From an uncultured Porphyromonadaceae bacterium (GTDB taxonomy: Bacteria > Bacteroidota > Bacteroidia > Bacteroidales > Muribaculaceae): a DNA stretch of 64,000 nucleotides. Each line of letters opens with the position of its first letter. The first letter of the stretch is position 1. Shown one piece after another: positions 1 to 10,319 of the stretch. The stretch lies in the NCBI GenBank assembly GCA_946187345.1, contig CAMHQD010000004.1, positions 1-64,000 of the forward strand. Reading direction: 5' to 3'. A program made the position numbers and the translations under genes. The notes under the pieces are model-generated. The model was given only the letters and a program-made list of their open reading frames with translations. It was not told where the DNA came from and ran no database searches.

Positions 1-2
1 GC

Positions 3-233
3 CAGGACTCGGCGGCCACAGGCCAAGAGGCGACGGGCCAGGACTCGGCGGCCACAGGCCAAGAGGCGACAGGCCAGGACTCGGCAGCCACGGGCCAAGA
101 GGCGACAGGCCAGGACTCGGCGGCCACGGGCCAAGAGGCGACAGGCCACGAGGTGGCGGCGGAAGCAAAGGCTGCGGAGGCAGCAAACACAGCGGCGAAA
201 ACAAAGGTACGCATAGTTGTAATTTTTAATTAG
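3..233 (+). CDS. C-terminal end of a protein truncated by the window edge, with a 12-aa tandem repeat (QDSAATGQEATG)x4 followed by HEVAAEAKAAEAANTAAKTKVRIVVIFN*
   Basis: Frame starting at base 3 is open to TAG at 231-233. The 36-bp DNA repeat (copies start at about 1, 37, 73, 109) keeps the frame. Not in the ORF track because it has no start codon in the window. Confidence 0.6.
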   Translation, partial: QDSAATGQEATGQDSAATGQEATGQDSAATGQEATGQDSAATGQEATGHEVAAEAKAAEAANTAAKTKVRIVVIFN

Positions 234-534
234 GTTAATAATTTTAGGAAAGAGAAAACGCTTATCGTTTTCACCGGCAAAATTACTACGCGTTCAGCCA
301 TGTTTGTGAAAAAAACAGATAAAGAAGGCAAATCTGTGAATATACAACGTTGTAAAAACGGCATTACGCAAATATACAACATTCTTTCAACTCATTGCTT
401 ATATGCATTTTATGTCACAAATTCCAAAAACACACCCTTATAGTTGCCCAAAAAAAATTTTTGTATTAATTTTGCAAAAATATTTTCCGCCGCCGCCGGG
501 AAACCACAATTTCTTCTTCAATCAACCAACCGTG

Positions 535-3500
535 ATGCGCAATTTATTCTGTCTCGGCATAATTTCACTACTATTATTGGCAGGCTGCAATGAGGCCCCG
601 ACGCTACTGCCCCGTCTTAACGAGAACGAGGTGTTCTTCACCGAGACACTCGCCTCAATCAGTCCCGACGCCGAGGCTGACAGCATCTACTATGTGGGCA
701 CCGAGGACGGCGTGGTGTACATCTACAACAGCGCCACACGGCAGGCCCACGCGTTAAAGACACCGTTCGACCGCATCTACAAGGTTGTGCGCGAGGGCGG
801 TGACTATTGGGTGGGCACCCGCAACATGGGACTGCACCTGTGCCGTCTGGACAGCGATTCGCTCGTCAGCCGTCGGCAATACCACATCCGCGTGGCAAAC
901 AAGGCGACACAGTATTCGGCCTACGACATTTCCTTCCAGAGCGGCGGCACATATGTGGGCAGCAGCCACGGACTGCTCAAGTTGCCCGCCGCCGGTGACA
1001 CCCTCGATATTCTGGCGCCGGAGAATGTCAAGGCCCACCCGCGCGTCAATATCCCCGTGCCGGTCACCTCCATCACCCGACTGGAAAACGCGCTGTACTG
1101 CTGCAGCGACACGGGTCTCATACGTGTTGACATGACGCGCGAGAGGCTCGACAGCGTCTCCATCATAATGCCCGGAATGCACGTCAAGAGCGCCGTCATC
1201 CACGGCAATCAAGTGCAGGCGCTCGTCAACAACATTGTCTTCGCCATCGATACCGACGGCAACAAAGTGGACCGGAACTGTTTCTCGCTGCCTCACTCGG
1301 CCGTCATACAATACTATGACAGCGTCAGCGGCATCCATTACTTTATCGCCAACAACAACGTCCAGATTGTGCACGACGGCAACGTGAACAACAAAACCCT
1401 CTTTAAGATGGTCAAGCCGTCGCGGGCGGTGCGCACCTCATGCCACAACGTCATCGCCGGCGACCCGGCACGCAGCCAGTCACTGCTGATTACCGCACAC
1501 TCCATCTCACACGTGGGACAGCACCAGAACGTGTTTGACAACAACGGCGCCGTGAAGATGGCGTGCACCGACGGCAAGAATGTCTATTACCTGATTGACA
1601 ACGTCCTCTACCGCCAGAGCAAGGGCAGCAACCGGGCCGTGCAGGTCAAGGACCTCAATGGCGGCAGCGGCGACGTGCGCTATATAGCGGTATCACGCGA
1701 CACCCTCTACTATCTCGACAGCGACTACACCCTCTACAAGTCACACCTCTCATCACGCTATCTGCTCAACAAGTTCACCCACGATATTGCCGCGTCACAA
1801 CAGCCTGCAACCAAGAAAGAGCCCACCGCCATCGGACGGCAACCGGTCACGGGCGACATCTTTATCGGCGTGCGCGACGGCCTGCGGCGAGCCGGTGACA
1901 TCAATCGTGACTTCCCGCTTTCCGGACAACTACCCGGCACAACCGTGCTGCCGTTCATCACACGCTTTACCACCGCCGACTCGCTGCTGCTCTTCGGCAC
2001 ACTAAACGATGGCATATACTCCATCGGCGCTGACGGCATTCCGCGCCGCCTCGGCGACACCGCGCGCCACCAGTTCATTCGCGATATCGCCGTGGACCGC
2101 AATGGCACCATGTGGTACATCACCAATCATGTCCTTCGGCAAGTGGGCGGCGACACTATGATTAACGCCATGGGTTACAACCGCCTGCTTGTTGACGGCA
2201 ACAACCACCTCATTGGCGTCAAGGGCTATGGTCTCACTGATTTCAACACCGGCCAGGATTACTTCACCGACATCAGTTTCACACCGGCAGCCTGCGTCAC
2301 GCTCGACAGCACGGTGTACGTCGGCTCGCCAAACGGCATATATATGTTCAACACGACCGACGGCATCGGCGACAAATCGCGTGACCCAAGCCGCATGGTG
2401 ATTTTAGACAAGCACAACGGCCCTTCCGCCGCCACCGCGGCCGTCTTCATGGCTGTCTTGCTCACCGTTATCGCCATCGTGTGGTGGTGGGACCGTAACC
2501 GCCTCGACCGGCGCTCGGCTCAAGATGTCAAGAACGGACTGCTGCAGAGCCTTGACGAGGTGCTCTCCGTCAGAACCCACCTTGACGATGAGACACGAGA
2601 GCAACTTGACAAACTTGAGGGCGAACTCAACGTCATCGACACCAACGACCGCCAGGCGGCTCTCGATGCACTCGCCGAACTCAGACCAGCCGTCGTGCGC
2701 CACGTCGGACACGCCCATGAGAGCCTCAAACGGCGCCTCTCGGCACAGATGCAGCAACTCAAGCAATTCGGCACACAAGCCGCCGAGAGCCATATCACAG
2801 CCACACAGACCGCCATCAAGTCACACTCTCTCCAGCATCTCGCCGCGCAAATCGTCTCCAACGACGACGCGATACAACGAAGCGGCCACACCCACGAACG
2901 CGTCGCGCGATACAAAACAATGGTCACGCAACTGCTCGCCATGCTGCACTCTCTTGACCTGCCGGAACACCTGCGCAAAAATGTCACACTCGGCAAGGAA
3001 CCGGAAACGACACTCGCGCAGATTGAGTTATGGCTCACAACAGACAATCTGGCGCACACTATAAGGCGCGTCAAGGTGCAACTCAAGAAGGACATCGCAC
3101 GGTGGGACGAGACACCGGACGGCAACTACTTTGCAGGGAGCGCACTCAAAGCCCTCAACGATGCACTTGAGGCCATGGACGCTTGCGACAGCGGCAACGC
3201 TCCGGAACTAATCGACACCGCATGGCAAGCCACCTGCCACAGTAACGTCATGCACGCCCTGCACGGCATCGGCGCACTGCTGCCAAAATACGAGGAGTTG
3301 TACAGGAACGTCAAAGAGCACAACCGCATCATCGCCGCCATCAAAAATGACGGCAGCGACGCCGACACCGGCTACGACGCGTCTGACCTCGACAAACTCA
3401 CCTCGCACCTCAACAAGGACAAGGCCTCACTCGAGAACGACATGCGCAAGCAGATACGCGACTTCGTCGAGGATTTCTTCAAAGCACTCGCCGACGACGA

Positions 3501-3771
3501 ACGGCAACTCTGTGCCGCCATCGGCGTGGAGCAGCAGCGCGACGGAACACTCAATCAAAAGGCGCAACTGTTTGCCGTGCTGCTCACCGGCACCGACATC
3601 GCCGCAAGCCACCTCACATACGCGCTGAAAGCCAACGACCAGAACCTGCGCCTTGTCAGACGGCAGTTGCGCGAAGCCATCGCCATGGCCAATGACGATA
3701 TCCGCCGCCTGGCCGAAACACCGCACGCCACTATCGCGCCGTTCATACTCAACGCGCGCTTCGGCCGGTAA
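535..3771 (+). CDS. Putative lipoprotein with N-terminal two-component-regulator-like beta-propeller, one TM helix and a long coiled-coil C-terminus
   Basis: Internal start at 535 gives MRNLFCLGIISLLLLAGC (lipobox). Propeller-like repeats (VYIYNS, YYVGTEDGVVYI, VGSPNGIYMF); TM segment AVFMAVLLTVIAIVWWW; Gln/Lys/Glu-rich helical tail. No histidine kinase domain recognised. Confidence 0.7.
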   Translation: MRNLFCLGIISLLLLAGCNEAPTLLPRLNENEVFFTETLASISPDAEADSIYYVGTEDGVVYIYNSATRQAHALKTPFDRIYKVVREGGDYWVGTRNMGLHLCRLDSDSLVSRRQYHIRVANKATQYSAYDISFQSGGTYVGSSHGLLKLPAAGDTLDILAPENVKAHPRVNIPVPVTSITRLENALYCCSDTGLIRVDMTRERLDSVSIIMPGMHVKSAVIHGNQVQALVNNIVFAIDTDGNKVDRNCFSLPHSAVIQYYDSVSGIHYFIANNNVQIVHDGNVNNKTLFKMVKPSRAVRTSCHNVIAGDPARSQSLLITAHSISHVGQHQNVFDNNGAVKMACTDGKNVYYLIDNVLYRQSKGSNRAVQVKDLNGGSGDVRYIAVSRDTLYYLDSDYTLYKSHLSSRYLLNKFTHDIAASQQPATKKEPTAIGRQPVTGDIFIGVRDGLRRAGDINRDFPLSGQLPGTTVLPFITRFTTADSLLLFGTLNDGIYSIGADGIPRRLGDTARHQFIRDIAVDRNGTMWYITNHVLRQVGGDTMINAMGYNRLLVDGNNHLIGVKGYGLTDFNTGQDYFTDISFTPAACVTLDSTVYVGSPNGIYMFNTTDGIGDKSRDPSRMVILDKHNGPSAATAAVFMAVLLTVIAIVWWWDRNRLDRRSAQDVKNGLLQSLDEVLSVRTHLDDETREQLDKLEGELNVIDTNDRQAALDALAELRPAVVRHVGHAHESLKRRLSAQMQQLKQFGTQAAESHITATQTAIKSHSLQHLAAQIVSNDDAIQRSGHTHERVARYKTMVTQLLAMLHSLDLPEHLRKNVTLGKEPETTLAQIELWLTTDNLAHTIRRVKVQLKKDIARWDETPDGNYFAGSALKALNDALEAMDACDSGNAPELIDTAWQATCHSNVMHALHGIGALLPKYEELYRNVKEHNRIIAAIKNDGSDADTGYDASDLDKLTSHLNKDKASLENDMRKQIRDFVEDFFKALADDERQLCAAIGVEQQRDGTLNQKAQLFAVLLTGTDIAASHLTYALKANDQNLRLVRRQLREAIAMANDDIRRLAETPHATIAPFILNARFGR

Positions 3772-3825
3772 TCATCAACCGACGGACAGAATGAGACGAA
3801 GTTCCGGATTCACTATAAGCCCACG

Positions 3826-5370
3826 ATGAAAAGAGAGACAATCCAAGCCACGGCAGCCGGCACTCCGGCACTCGCCAATAGCGACGAGCGCGTCCGGGCG
3901 CTCGCCCTCGACGTGTTGGCCGAACTGCCCTACGAGCCCAACGACGACCAACTGCTGCTTGTGGTCGCCCTCTGCCACTTCCTGTGCCACTCGCCGGCGC
4001 GAGGCGTGTTCCTGCTCGGCGGCTTCGCCGGCACGGGCAAGACTTCGCTCACCGGGGCTATCGTGCGCGCGCTCACTAAACGCCGCATCCCCACCGTGCT
4101 CATGGCTCCCACCGGACGCGCCGCTCACGTGCTCGCCGCGCATAGCGGACACCCCGCTTGGACCATCCACCGCAAGATTTATCGCCAGAGCAACTACGGC
4201 AGCGACGCTTTTCCGCTCGCCGACAACCGCCACCGAGGCACTCTCTTTATCGTTGATGAGGCTTCAATGATCGGGCAAGGCGGCAACGAGCCGTCACCGT
4301 TCGGCAGCGGACGACTGCTTGACGACCTGATAACCTATATATACGGAGACACCGATTCTTCACCCTCTCTCAGGAGGGGGCTGGGGGAGGATGGCGGCAC
4401 CGCCGCGCATGACAACGGATGCCGACTGCTGCTCATGGGTGACACCGCACAGTTGCCACCCGTCGGACAAGAGCAAAGCCCCGCCCTCGACGAGCGAGTG
4501 CTGCAAGGCTATGGAGCCACACTCTATGCGGTACAACTGCGGCAAGTGGCCCGTCAAGCACTCGAGAGCGGCATTTTGCGCGCCGCGACACTACTGCGCG
4601 ACGGCATCGAGAGTGGTGCCGAACTCACCGCGCCGGACATCGATGTCGAGGCCGCCGATGACCTGCGGGCCGTCAGCGGCGAGTTCCTCATCGAGACAGT
4701 CAGCGACTGCTACGACCACGACGGCATCGAGCAGACAATCATCATCACACGCAGCAACCGCCGCGCGGCACTCTTCAACAGCGGCATACGCGCCAGCATA
4801 CTCTACCGCGAGGAACTGCTCACTGCCGGCGACCTGCTCATGGTCGTGAAAAACAACTACTTCTGGACCGAAGACTACAACGAGTTGGACTTCCTCGCCA
4901 ATGGCGACACACTGCGGGTGAGACGCGTAAGAGGCATGATTGAGCGACGATATGGCCTGCAGTTTCTCAATGTTATCGTCGAACTGCCTGACCACGACGA
5001 CATCGAGATGGAAGTCAAAGTCGTCGTCGACAGCCTCTTGAGCGACGCCCCCGCGCTCACGCGCGACCAACAGCAACACCTTTTTGAGCAAGTGTGGGAC
5101 GAACTCGAGGGCGACAAGCGCGCGCGGTACAAAGCCCTCAAGAAACACCCCTACTTCAACGCCCTGCAGGTCAAATACGGCTACGCGGTCACCTGCCACA
5201 AAGCCCAAGGCGGACAGTGGGCTAACGTGTTTGTCGACATGGGAGGCATCGCGCCCGAGGCGACCCTGACTCTCGACTACCACCGGTGGCTTTACACCGC
5301 CATCACACGCGCCACCCGCCGCGTTTATCTCATCAACTACCGCCGCCCAAACGCGTCACTCGACGACTGA
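3826..5370 (+). CDS. RecD/Dda-like ATP-dependent DNA helicase (AAA ATPase)
   Basis: Walker A GGFAGTGKTS, FIVDEASM, LLLMGDTAQLPPVG, C-terminal AVTCHKAQGGQW and YTAITRATRRVYLI motifs. Confidence 0.85.
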   Translation: MKRETIQATAAGTPALANSDERVRALALDVLAELPYEPNDDQLLLVVALCHFLCHSPARGVFLLGGFAGTGKTSLTGAIVRALTKRRIPTVLMAPTGRAAHVLAAHSGHPAWTIHRKIYRQSNYGSDAFPLADNRHRGTLFIVDEASMIGQGGNEPSPFGSGRLLDDLITYIYGDTDSSPSLRRGLGEDGGTAAHDNGCRLLLMGDTAQLPPVGQEQSPALDERVLQGYGATLYAVQLRQVARQALESGILRAATLLRDGIESGAELTAPDIDVEAADDLRAVSGEFLIETVSDCYDHDGIEQTIIITRSNRRAALFNSGIRASILYREELLTAGDLLMVVKNNYFWTEDYNELDFLANGDTLRVRRVRGMIERRYGLQFLNVIVELPDHDDIEMEVKVVVDSLLSDAPALTRDQQQHLFEQVWDELEGDKRARYKALKKHPYFNALQVKYGYAVTCHKAQGGQWANVFVDMGGIAPEATLTLDYHRWLYTAITRATRRVYLINYRRPNASLDD

Positions 5371-5381
5371 GCGTCATCACG

Positions 5382-7058
5382 CTACGCGATGACTTGGCAG
5401 AGGGTTGTCACGTCAACGTCAAAGGTGTCGCGGTTGATGGCATGGCTGCGGACGATTGATCGGCAATTGTAAATCGTCTGGTTGGAGAGGAATAGCAGGC
5501 CGGCGATGTCGGACGTGTTTTTCACACCGAGGCGGATGAGGGCAAACGTGCGCAACTCGGTCGATAAGGAGTGCCGCGACTTGGGCTGCAGGCGATACTC
5601 CGGCTTGAGCAGAGCGTTCAGTTCATCAACAAAGGTCGGGTAAAGGTCAAGAAACGCTTTGTCAAAGCGGTGCAGAAACGTGTTGGCATCGTCTTCGCTC
5701 AGTCGAGACGAAGTCATCGTCGACAACAGGTCGGCCGCCTGGTTAGCCTTGATTTTGCGCCTGACAAGAGTCTGATATTTGGATAATTTCTCAATGAAGC
5801 GCGCGCAAAGGTCGATATAAACCGTTGCGAGCGTCTCACGCTTGCTGTTGGTATCGACCAGACGGGTGTTCAAGTCGTTGAGTTGAGTATTGAGCAGCGT
5901 ATGCTCGCGGTTGCCTGCGGCCAGTTCGTCGTTGAGTTGTGACAGGCGCTCGTTTGTGGCGGCGAGTTCCTCGCGCCGTGAGGCTATCTTGCGGTTTTGG
6001 CGGTAAACGTACCACGCCAGCGACAGCACGCTGAGCAGCAATAGCGAGATGAACACCGAGTAGCGTCGCAACTCGCGGTTCTGGCTGTGTACTTGCTCCT
6101 GATAGGCAGCGGTGATTTCGGGCAGCACGTCGCTGATCTCAAGGATGCGCAACCGGTTGTTGTAGAACCGGGCATCGTCCATCGAGTGGTTGATGTATCG
6201 CAAGGCGCGCTCGGTATTGCTGTAATCTGTACGGAACAGGTACAAAGCAAGATTCTGCAGGGCAGCGTTCTCCATCGTGCAACTCTTCAGGTCACTCAGC
6301 GCGGCGCGAATCAGGTATTGCTCATACCTCACGCTATCGCCCTCCATACGGTAGTTGCCCGCCAGCGCGTTTGCCGCCATCGCATAGGCCCGAGAACTCT
6401 CGTCCAACTCCCTGAGCGCTTGCTGATAGTGCTTGCGTGCCAAACGGGAGTCAGGCTCCACATAGACGTATTTTTCCCCCATATAGAAATCATAGAACGG
6501 GTCAGAAGGCTCGGCCATCGTCATCGCGCGTCGCAGGCACTCCACGGCTTGGGCGCGGTAGCGCGGCGCGTAGGTGTCGTCGTGGCAATATTCCGCCCAA
6601 TATGTATAGATGTTGAAATAGGTCAGCGAGGCCCTCATTTGCAGGTTCTCGGCCGCTATCAGCGGCGCGGCCTCGTCGAGGCACGAAACAGCCTCTGTGT
6701 ACATACCGCCGATTGCGAGAATCTCAGCCATGTGTATCGAGAACAGGGCCGTGAAGCGGCTATGTCCCAGTTCACGCGCCAGCGACAGGCCGCGCCGCGC
6801 TATCGCGGTGGCCGAGTCTAACCGGAACACGTGATATTCATTATATAGGTCCTCCAGCACTTCCAGCCGACGCCCTGCGTCACGCTCGGCGAGCAACCGT
6901 TGCTGTAGAAAGTCAATCTGCCGCTGCTTTGCGGCCACATAGTCATCGCGGTGGGCAATCACTGTGTCGAGCCGGGCGAGCGACACATCGTCATCAACGG
7001 CAGCCATGGCTGTCATCGCCGTTATCGCCATTACAATCAGTAGCAAAAATCGGTTCAT
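5382..7058 (-). CDS. DUF6377-type regulator with TPR-like N-terminus, TM helix and LuxR-like HTH; probable PUL regulator
   Basis: Signal peptide, helical repeats, TM VFISLLLLSVLSLAWYVYRQ, C-terminal IRLGVKNTSDIAGLLFLSNQTIYNCRSIVRS. Divergent from susC. Confidence 0.75.
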   Translation of the reverse strand: MNRFLLLIVMAITAMTAMAAVDDDVSLARLDTVIAHRDDYVAAKQRQIDFLQQRLLAERDAGRRLEVLEDLYNEYHVFRLDSATAIARRGLSLARELGHSRFTALFSIHMAEILAIGGMYTEAVSCLDEAAPLIAAENLQMRASLTYFNIYTYWAEYCHDDTYAPRYRAQAVECLRRAMTMAEPSDPFYDFYMGEKYVYVEPDSRLARKHYQQALRELDESSRAYAMAANALAGNYRMEGDSVRYEQYLIRAALSDLKSCTMENAALQNLALYLFRTDYSNTERALRYINHSMDDARFYNNRLRILEISDVLPEITAAYQEQVHSQNRELRRYSVFISLLLLSVLSLAWYVYRQNRKIASRREELAATNERLSQLNDELAAGNREHTLLNTQLNDLNTRLVDTNSKRETLATVYIDLCARFIEKLSKYQTLVRRKIKANQAADLLSTMTSSRLSEDDANTFLHRFDKAFLDLYPTFVDELNALLKPEYRLQPKSRHSLSTELRTFALIRLGVKNTSDIAGLLFLSNQTIYNCRSIVRSHAINRDTFDVDVTTLCQVIA

Positions 7059-7237
7059 ATCATCATTGTTTTCGGTTGCGAGCGCAAAGATAGTAAATAA
7101 TCATGAATTTACATATTTTACTGATGAAAAATATTACTATAATCTATTTTATTATATCTCAATAATATATAACATTAATGTTTTTACCGTCATTTACTGT
7201 GTTGTTACTTGACGTGATATGGTGTATAAATAATGAT

Positions 7238-7245
7238 TAATTTTG
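7238..7245 (+). promoter_or_regulatory. Bacteroides-type -7 box (TAnnTTTG) upstream of susC
   Basis: TAATTTTG about 43 bp before the susC start at 7288; matches the Bacteroidetes sigma-ABfr -7 consensus. Confidence 0.45.
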
Positions 7246-7287
7246 CGGCACAAAACAACATTTTTATAATAACATAAAACATTAATC

Positions 7288-10281
7288 ATGAACAGACCTA
7301 AAAAACTACAACCCTTGCGGTGGGCACTCAGCCTGGTGCTGATGCTCCTGTCGCTCGGCGTGGCAGCGCAGAACATCACTGTGCAAGGTGTCGTGACAGA
7401 CCCCACGGGCGAGACCGTCATCGGTGCCTCGGTGGTGCAGAAAGGCACGCCGGCCAACGGCACAGTGACCGACATCGATGGCAATTTCACCATCACCGTG
7501 CCGGCCAAGGCCACGCTCGTAATCACCTATGTGGGCTATCAAACCCAGGAAGTGGCCGTGGACGGCAACACATCTCTCGCCATCACCCTCAAGGAGGACA
7601 GCGAGTTGCTCGACGAGGTTGTCGTGGTGGGTTACGCCACAATGGACAAGAAGGAACTCACCAGCGCCATCTCTCACATCGGCGAGAAAGACTTCCTCAC
7701 CATCAGTTCGCTCGACCCCTCGATGATGATTCAGGGCAAGGTGGCAGGCGTGTCGATTACCAACACCGGCGCCGGCGACCCCAACAACCAGGCGAGCATC
7801 CAGATCCGCGGCGTGTCGTCGCGCTCGGCGGGCTTGGGCCCGCTCATCGTCATTGACGGTGTACCCGGTGGCAACCTGACCAACCTCAACCCCAACGACA
7901 TCGCATCGTTTGACATTCTCAAGGATGGTGCCGCATCGGCAATCTACGGCACACGCGGCTCCAACGGCGTGATTGTGGTCACCACCAAAAAGGGCAGCAA
8001 GGACGGCAGTGTCCACACGAGTTACTCGGGCATGGTGTCGTGGGATGTTATCAACAAGGAGTTGAAGATGATGAACGCGCAGGAGTACCGTGACGTGCGC
8101 CTGGGCTGGGGTGACTCGGGCGTGAACCTGGGCGGCAACCTTGACTGGCTTGACGCCGTCAGCCGCACGGGCTTCACCACGCAGCACACCCTCTCGCTGA
8201 GCGGCGGCAATGACAAGAGTAACTATCGCGTGAGCATCGACTACCGCAACGCCAAGGGTATCGACCTCCGCAGCAAGCGCGAGGAGTACGGCGGCCGCGC
8301 CTCCGTCTCCCACACCACCAAGGGCGGCCTGTTTACTATCAGCGCCAACATCGCGCCGCGCATCATCTATCGCAACAACGCCGATTGGAGTGTGTTTAAG
8401 GATGCCATCGAGGCCAATCCCACCACTCCGCTGATGAACCCCGAAAATCCCTCGCAGTACTACAACTTCCAGGGACAGGTTGTCGGCTCCAACCCCGTAG
8501 AGCGCCAGAAACTCGAGACCGACCGTGCCGACACCAAACTGCTTGACTGGGACGCCACGCTGCGCCTGAATCTGCTGCCGCTCTTCGCCAAAGACGAGTC
8601 GAGCGCCCACAACCTGACCACTCAACTCATGTTTGCCGACCATCAATATAGCAACAACAACTGGTGGTTCCGCCCGTCGACCAGCACCATTGCCATCAAC
8701 AACGGCCGCGAGGGCGAGGCAAGCCGCAGTTACAGCAAGGAGAGCCAGTATGTGGCCGAGTGGCTGACCAACTATAGCGGCAGTTTCGGGCAGCACAACA
8801 TCAAGGCGATGGCCGGCTACAGTTACCAGTATTCGCGTTACTCGGGCTTCAGCGCCGAGAACAAGGACTTCCCCAACGACGGCCTCGGAGCCGACAAACT
8901 CGGCTCGGGCGAGTATGCCAAGGAAGAGGGCGAGGTGCTCATGGACAGTTACAAGAACGACGCGAAACTCATCTCGTTCTTTGGCCGCGTGAGTTACGAC
9001 TACGACAAGAAATACCTGCTCACCGTCTCGCTGCGTCACGAGGGCTCGAGCAAGTTCGGCGCCGACCACAAGTGGGGTAACTTCCCCGCTGTGTCGGCCG
9101 GCTGGCGCATCTCGTCGGAGAACTTCATGAAGAACGTCACCTGGGTGAACGACCTCAAACTGCGCGCCGACTTCGGTGTGACCGGTAACCAAGAGTTTGA
9201 CAGTTACCTGTCGCTCAACACGATGACCGGTTTTGGCTACTACTTCTATAATGGCCGCTACTTCCAGGTGTGGGGACCGGCCAAGAACGTCAACCCCGAC
9301 CTCAAGTGGGAGAAGGGCAAGAACTGGAACGTGGGTCTCGACTTCTCGCTGTTTGACAATCGTCTCTACGGCTCACTGAACTACTTCAGCCGCCGCCAGC
9401 AAGACTTGTTGGGTAACTACAAGGTGTCGGTGCCGCCGTTCCTGTTCGACGAGACATTTGTCAACGTGGGTACGATGAAGAACACCGGCTTTGAGTTTGA
9501 CATCAACTTCAACGCTGTCAACAACAAGGAGTTCGGCTACAACTTCAATGTTGTCGGCACGGTGATGAGCAACAAGTTTGTCGACTTCAGCAATTCGCAA
9601 TATATCGGTCAGGACTTTTACGACGTGGCCGGCACCGAGGATCCGTATCCCTTCTACTACCTGCAACGCATCGCCAAGGGCGAGTCGCTCGGCAACTTCT
9701 ACATGTGGGAGTATGCCGGCCACACTACCGACGGCGAGTGGCTGGTCTATGACAAGGACGGCGACATCATCCGCGCCGCACAGGCCACCAACGATGACCG
9801 CAAGGTGGTGGGCAACGGTATGCCCAAGTTCACCATGTCGTCGACCCACAACTTCCGCTGGCGCGACTTCGACCTGTCGCTGTTCTTCCGCGGCGCGTTC
9901 GGCTACGACATCTTCAACATTCACGACTTCTACTACGGCACGCGCAACTTCACCGGCAACCGTATGCAGAAGGCCTATGGCAAGAACTTTGAAATCTCGG
10001 GCGACGTCAACCCCGTCGTGTGTGACTACTTCCTCGAGCGTGGCGACTACCTCAAACTCGACATGATCACGCTGGGCTACAACTTCAACTTCAAGGACTG
10101 CCGCTTCCTGGACCGCATCCGCGTCTACGGCACCGTCAAGAACGTGTTCACGCTCACCAAGTTCAGCGGCGTTGACCCGTCGACCTACCAAGTGAACGGT
10201 CTCACGCCGGGTGCCCAAGGCTCGCGCACCTACTTCCCGTCAACCCGCCAGTTCATCCTTGGCCTGCAAGTTGACTTTTGA
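7288..10281 (+). CDS. SusC/RagA family TonB-linked outer membrane protein
   Basis: Carboxypeptidase-regulatory-like N-terminus (GVVTDPTGETVIGASVVQKGT), plug motif IQIRGVSSRSAGLGPLIVIDGVPGG, DGAASAIYGTRGSNGVIVVTTKKG, terminal beta strand FILGLQVDF. Confidence 0.95.
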   Translation: MNRPKKLQPLRWALSLVLMLLSLGVAAQNITVQGVVTDPTGETVIGASVVQKGTPANGTVTDIDGNFTITVPAKATLVITYVGYQTQEVAVDGNTSLAITLKEDSELLDEVVVVGYATMDKKELTSAISHIGEKDFLTISSLDPSMMIQGKVAGVSITNTGAGDPNNQASIQIRGVSSRSAGLGPLIVIDGVPGGNLTNLNPNDIASFDILKDGAASAIYGTRGSNGVIVVTTKKGSKDGSVHTSYSGMVSWDVINKELKMMNAQEYRDVRLGWGDSGVNLGGNLDWLDAVSRTGFTTQHTLSLSGGNDKSNYRVSIDYRNAKGIDLRSKREEYGGRASVSHTTKGGLFTISANIAPRIIYRNNADWSVFKDAIEANPTTPLMNPENPSQYYNFQGQVVGSNPVERQKLETDRADTKLLDWDATLRLNLLPLFAKDESSAHNLTTQLMFADHQYSNNNWWFRPSTSTIAINNGREGEASRSYSKESQYVAEWLTNYSGSFGQHNIKAMAGYSYQYSRYSGFSAENKDFPNDGLGADKLGSGEYAKEEGEVLMDSYKNDAKLISFFGRVSYDYDKKYLLTVSLRHEGSSKFGADHKWGNFPAVSAGWRISSENFMKNVTWVNDLKLRADFGVTGNQEFDSYLSLNTMTGFGYYFYNGRYFQVWGPAKNVNPDLKWEKGKNWNVGLDFSLFDNRLYGSLNYFSRRQQDLLGNYKVSVPPFLFDETFVNVGTMKNTGFEFDINFNAVNNKEFGYNFNVVGTVMSNKFVDFSNSQYIGQDFYDVAGTEDPYPFYYLQRIAKGESLGNFYMWEYAGHTTDGEWLVYDKDGDIIRAAQATNDDRKVVGNGMPKFTMSSTHNFRWRDFDLSLFFRGAFGYDIFNIHDFYYGTRNFTGNRMQKAYGKNFEISGDVNPVVCDYFLERGDYLKLDMITLGYNFNFKDCRFLDRIRVYGTVKNVFTLTKFSGVDPSTYQVNGLTPGAQGSRTYFPSTRQFILGLQVDF

Positions 10282-10319
10282 GCAATTCATTATTCATAAT
10301 GCATAATTCATAATTATCT

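Noticed and set aside
7306-9192. 628-aa minus-strand ORF antisense to susC (and similar long antisense ORFs at 11016-12074, 12119-13399, 15586-16821, 36289-37632, 37493-38980, 60845-61921, 62246-63859)
   Set aside because: They mirror strong sense genes; composition is Val/Ala/His/Gly/Arg-rich as expected from antisense reading of high-GC codons, with no recognisable domains or signal peptides.
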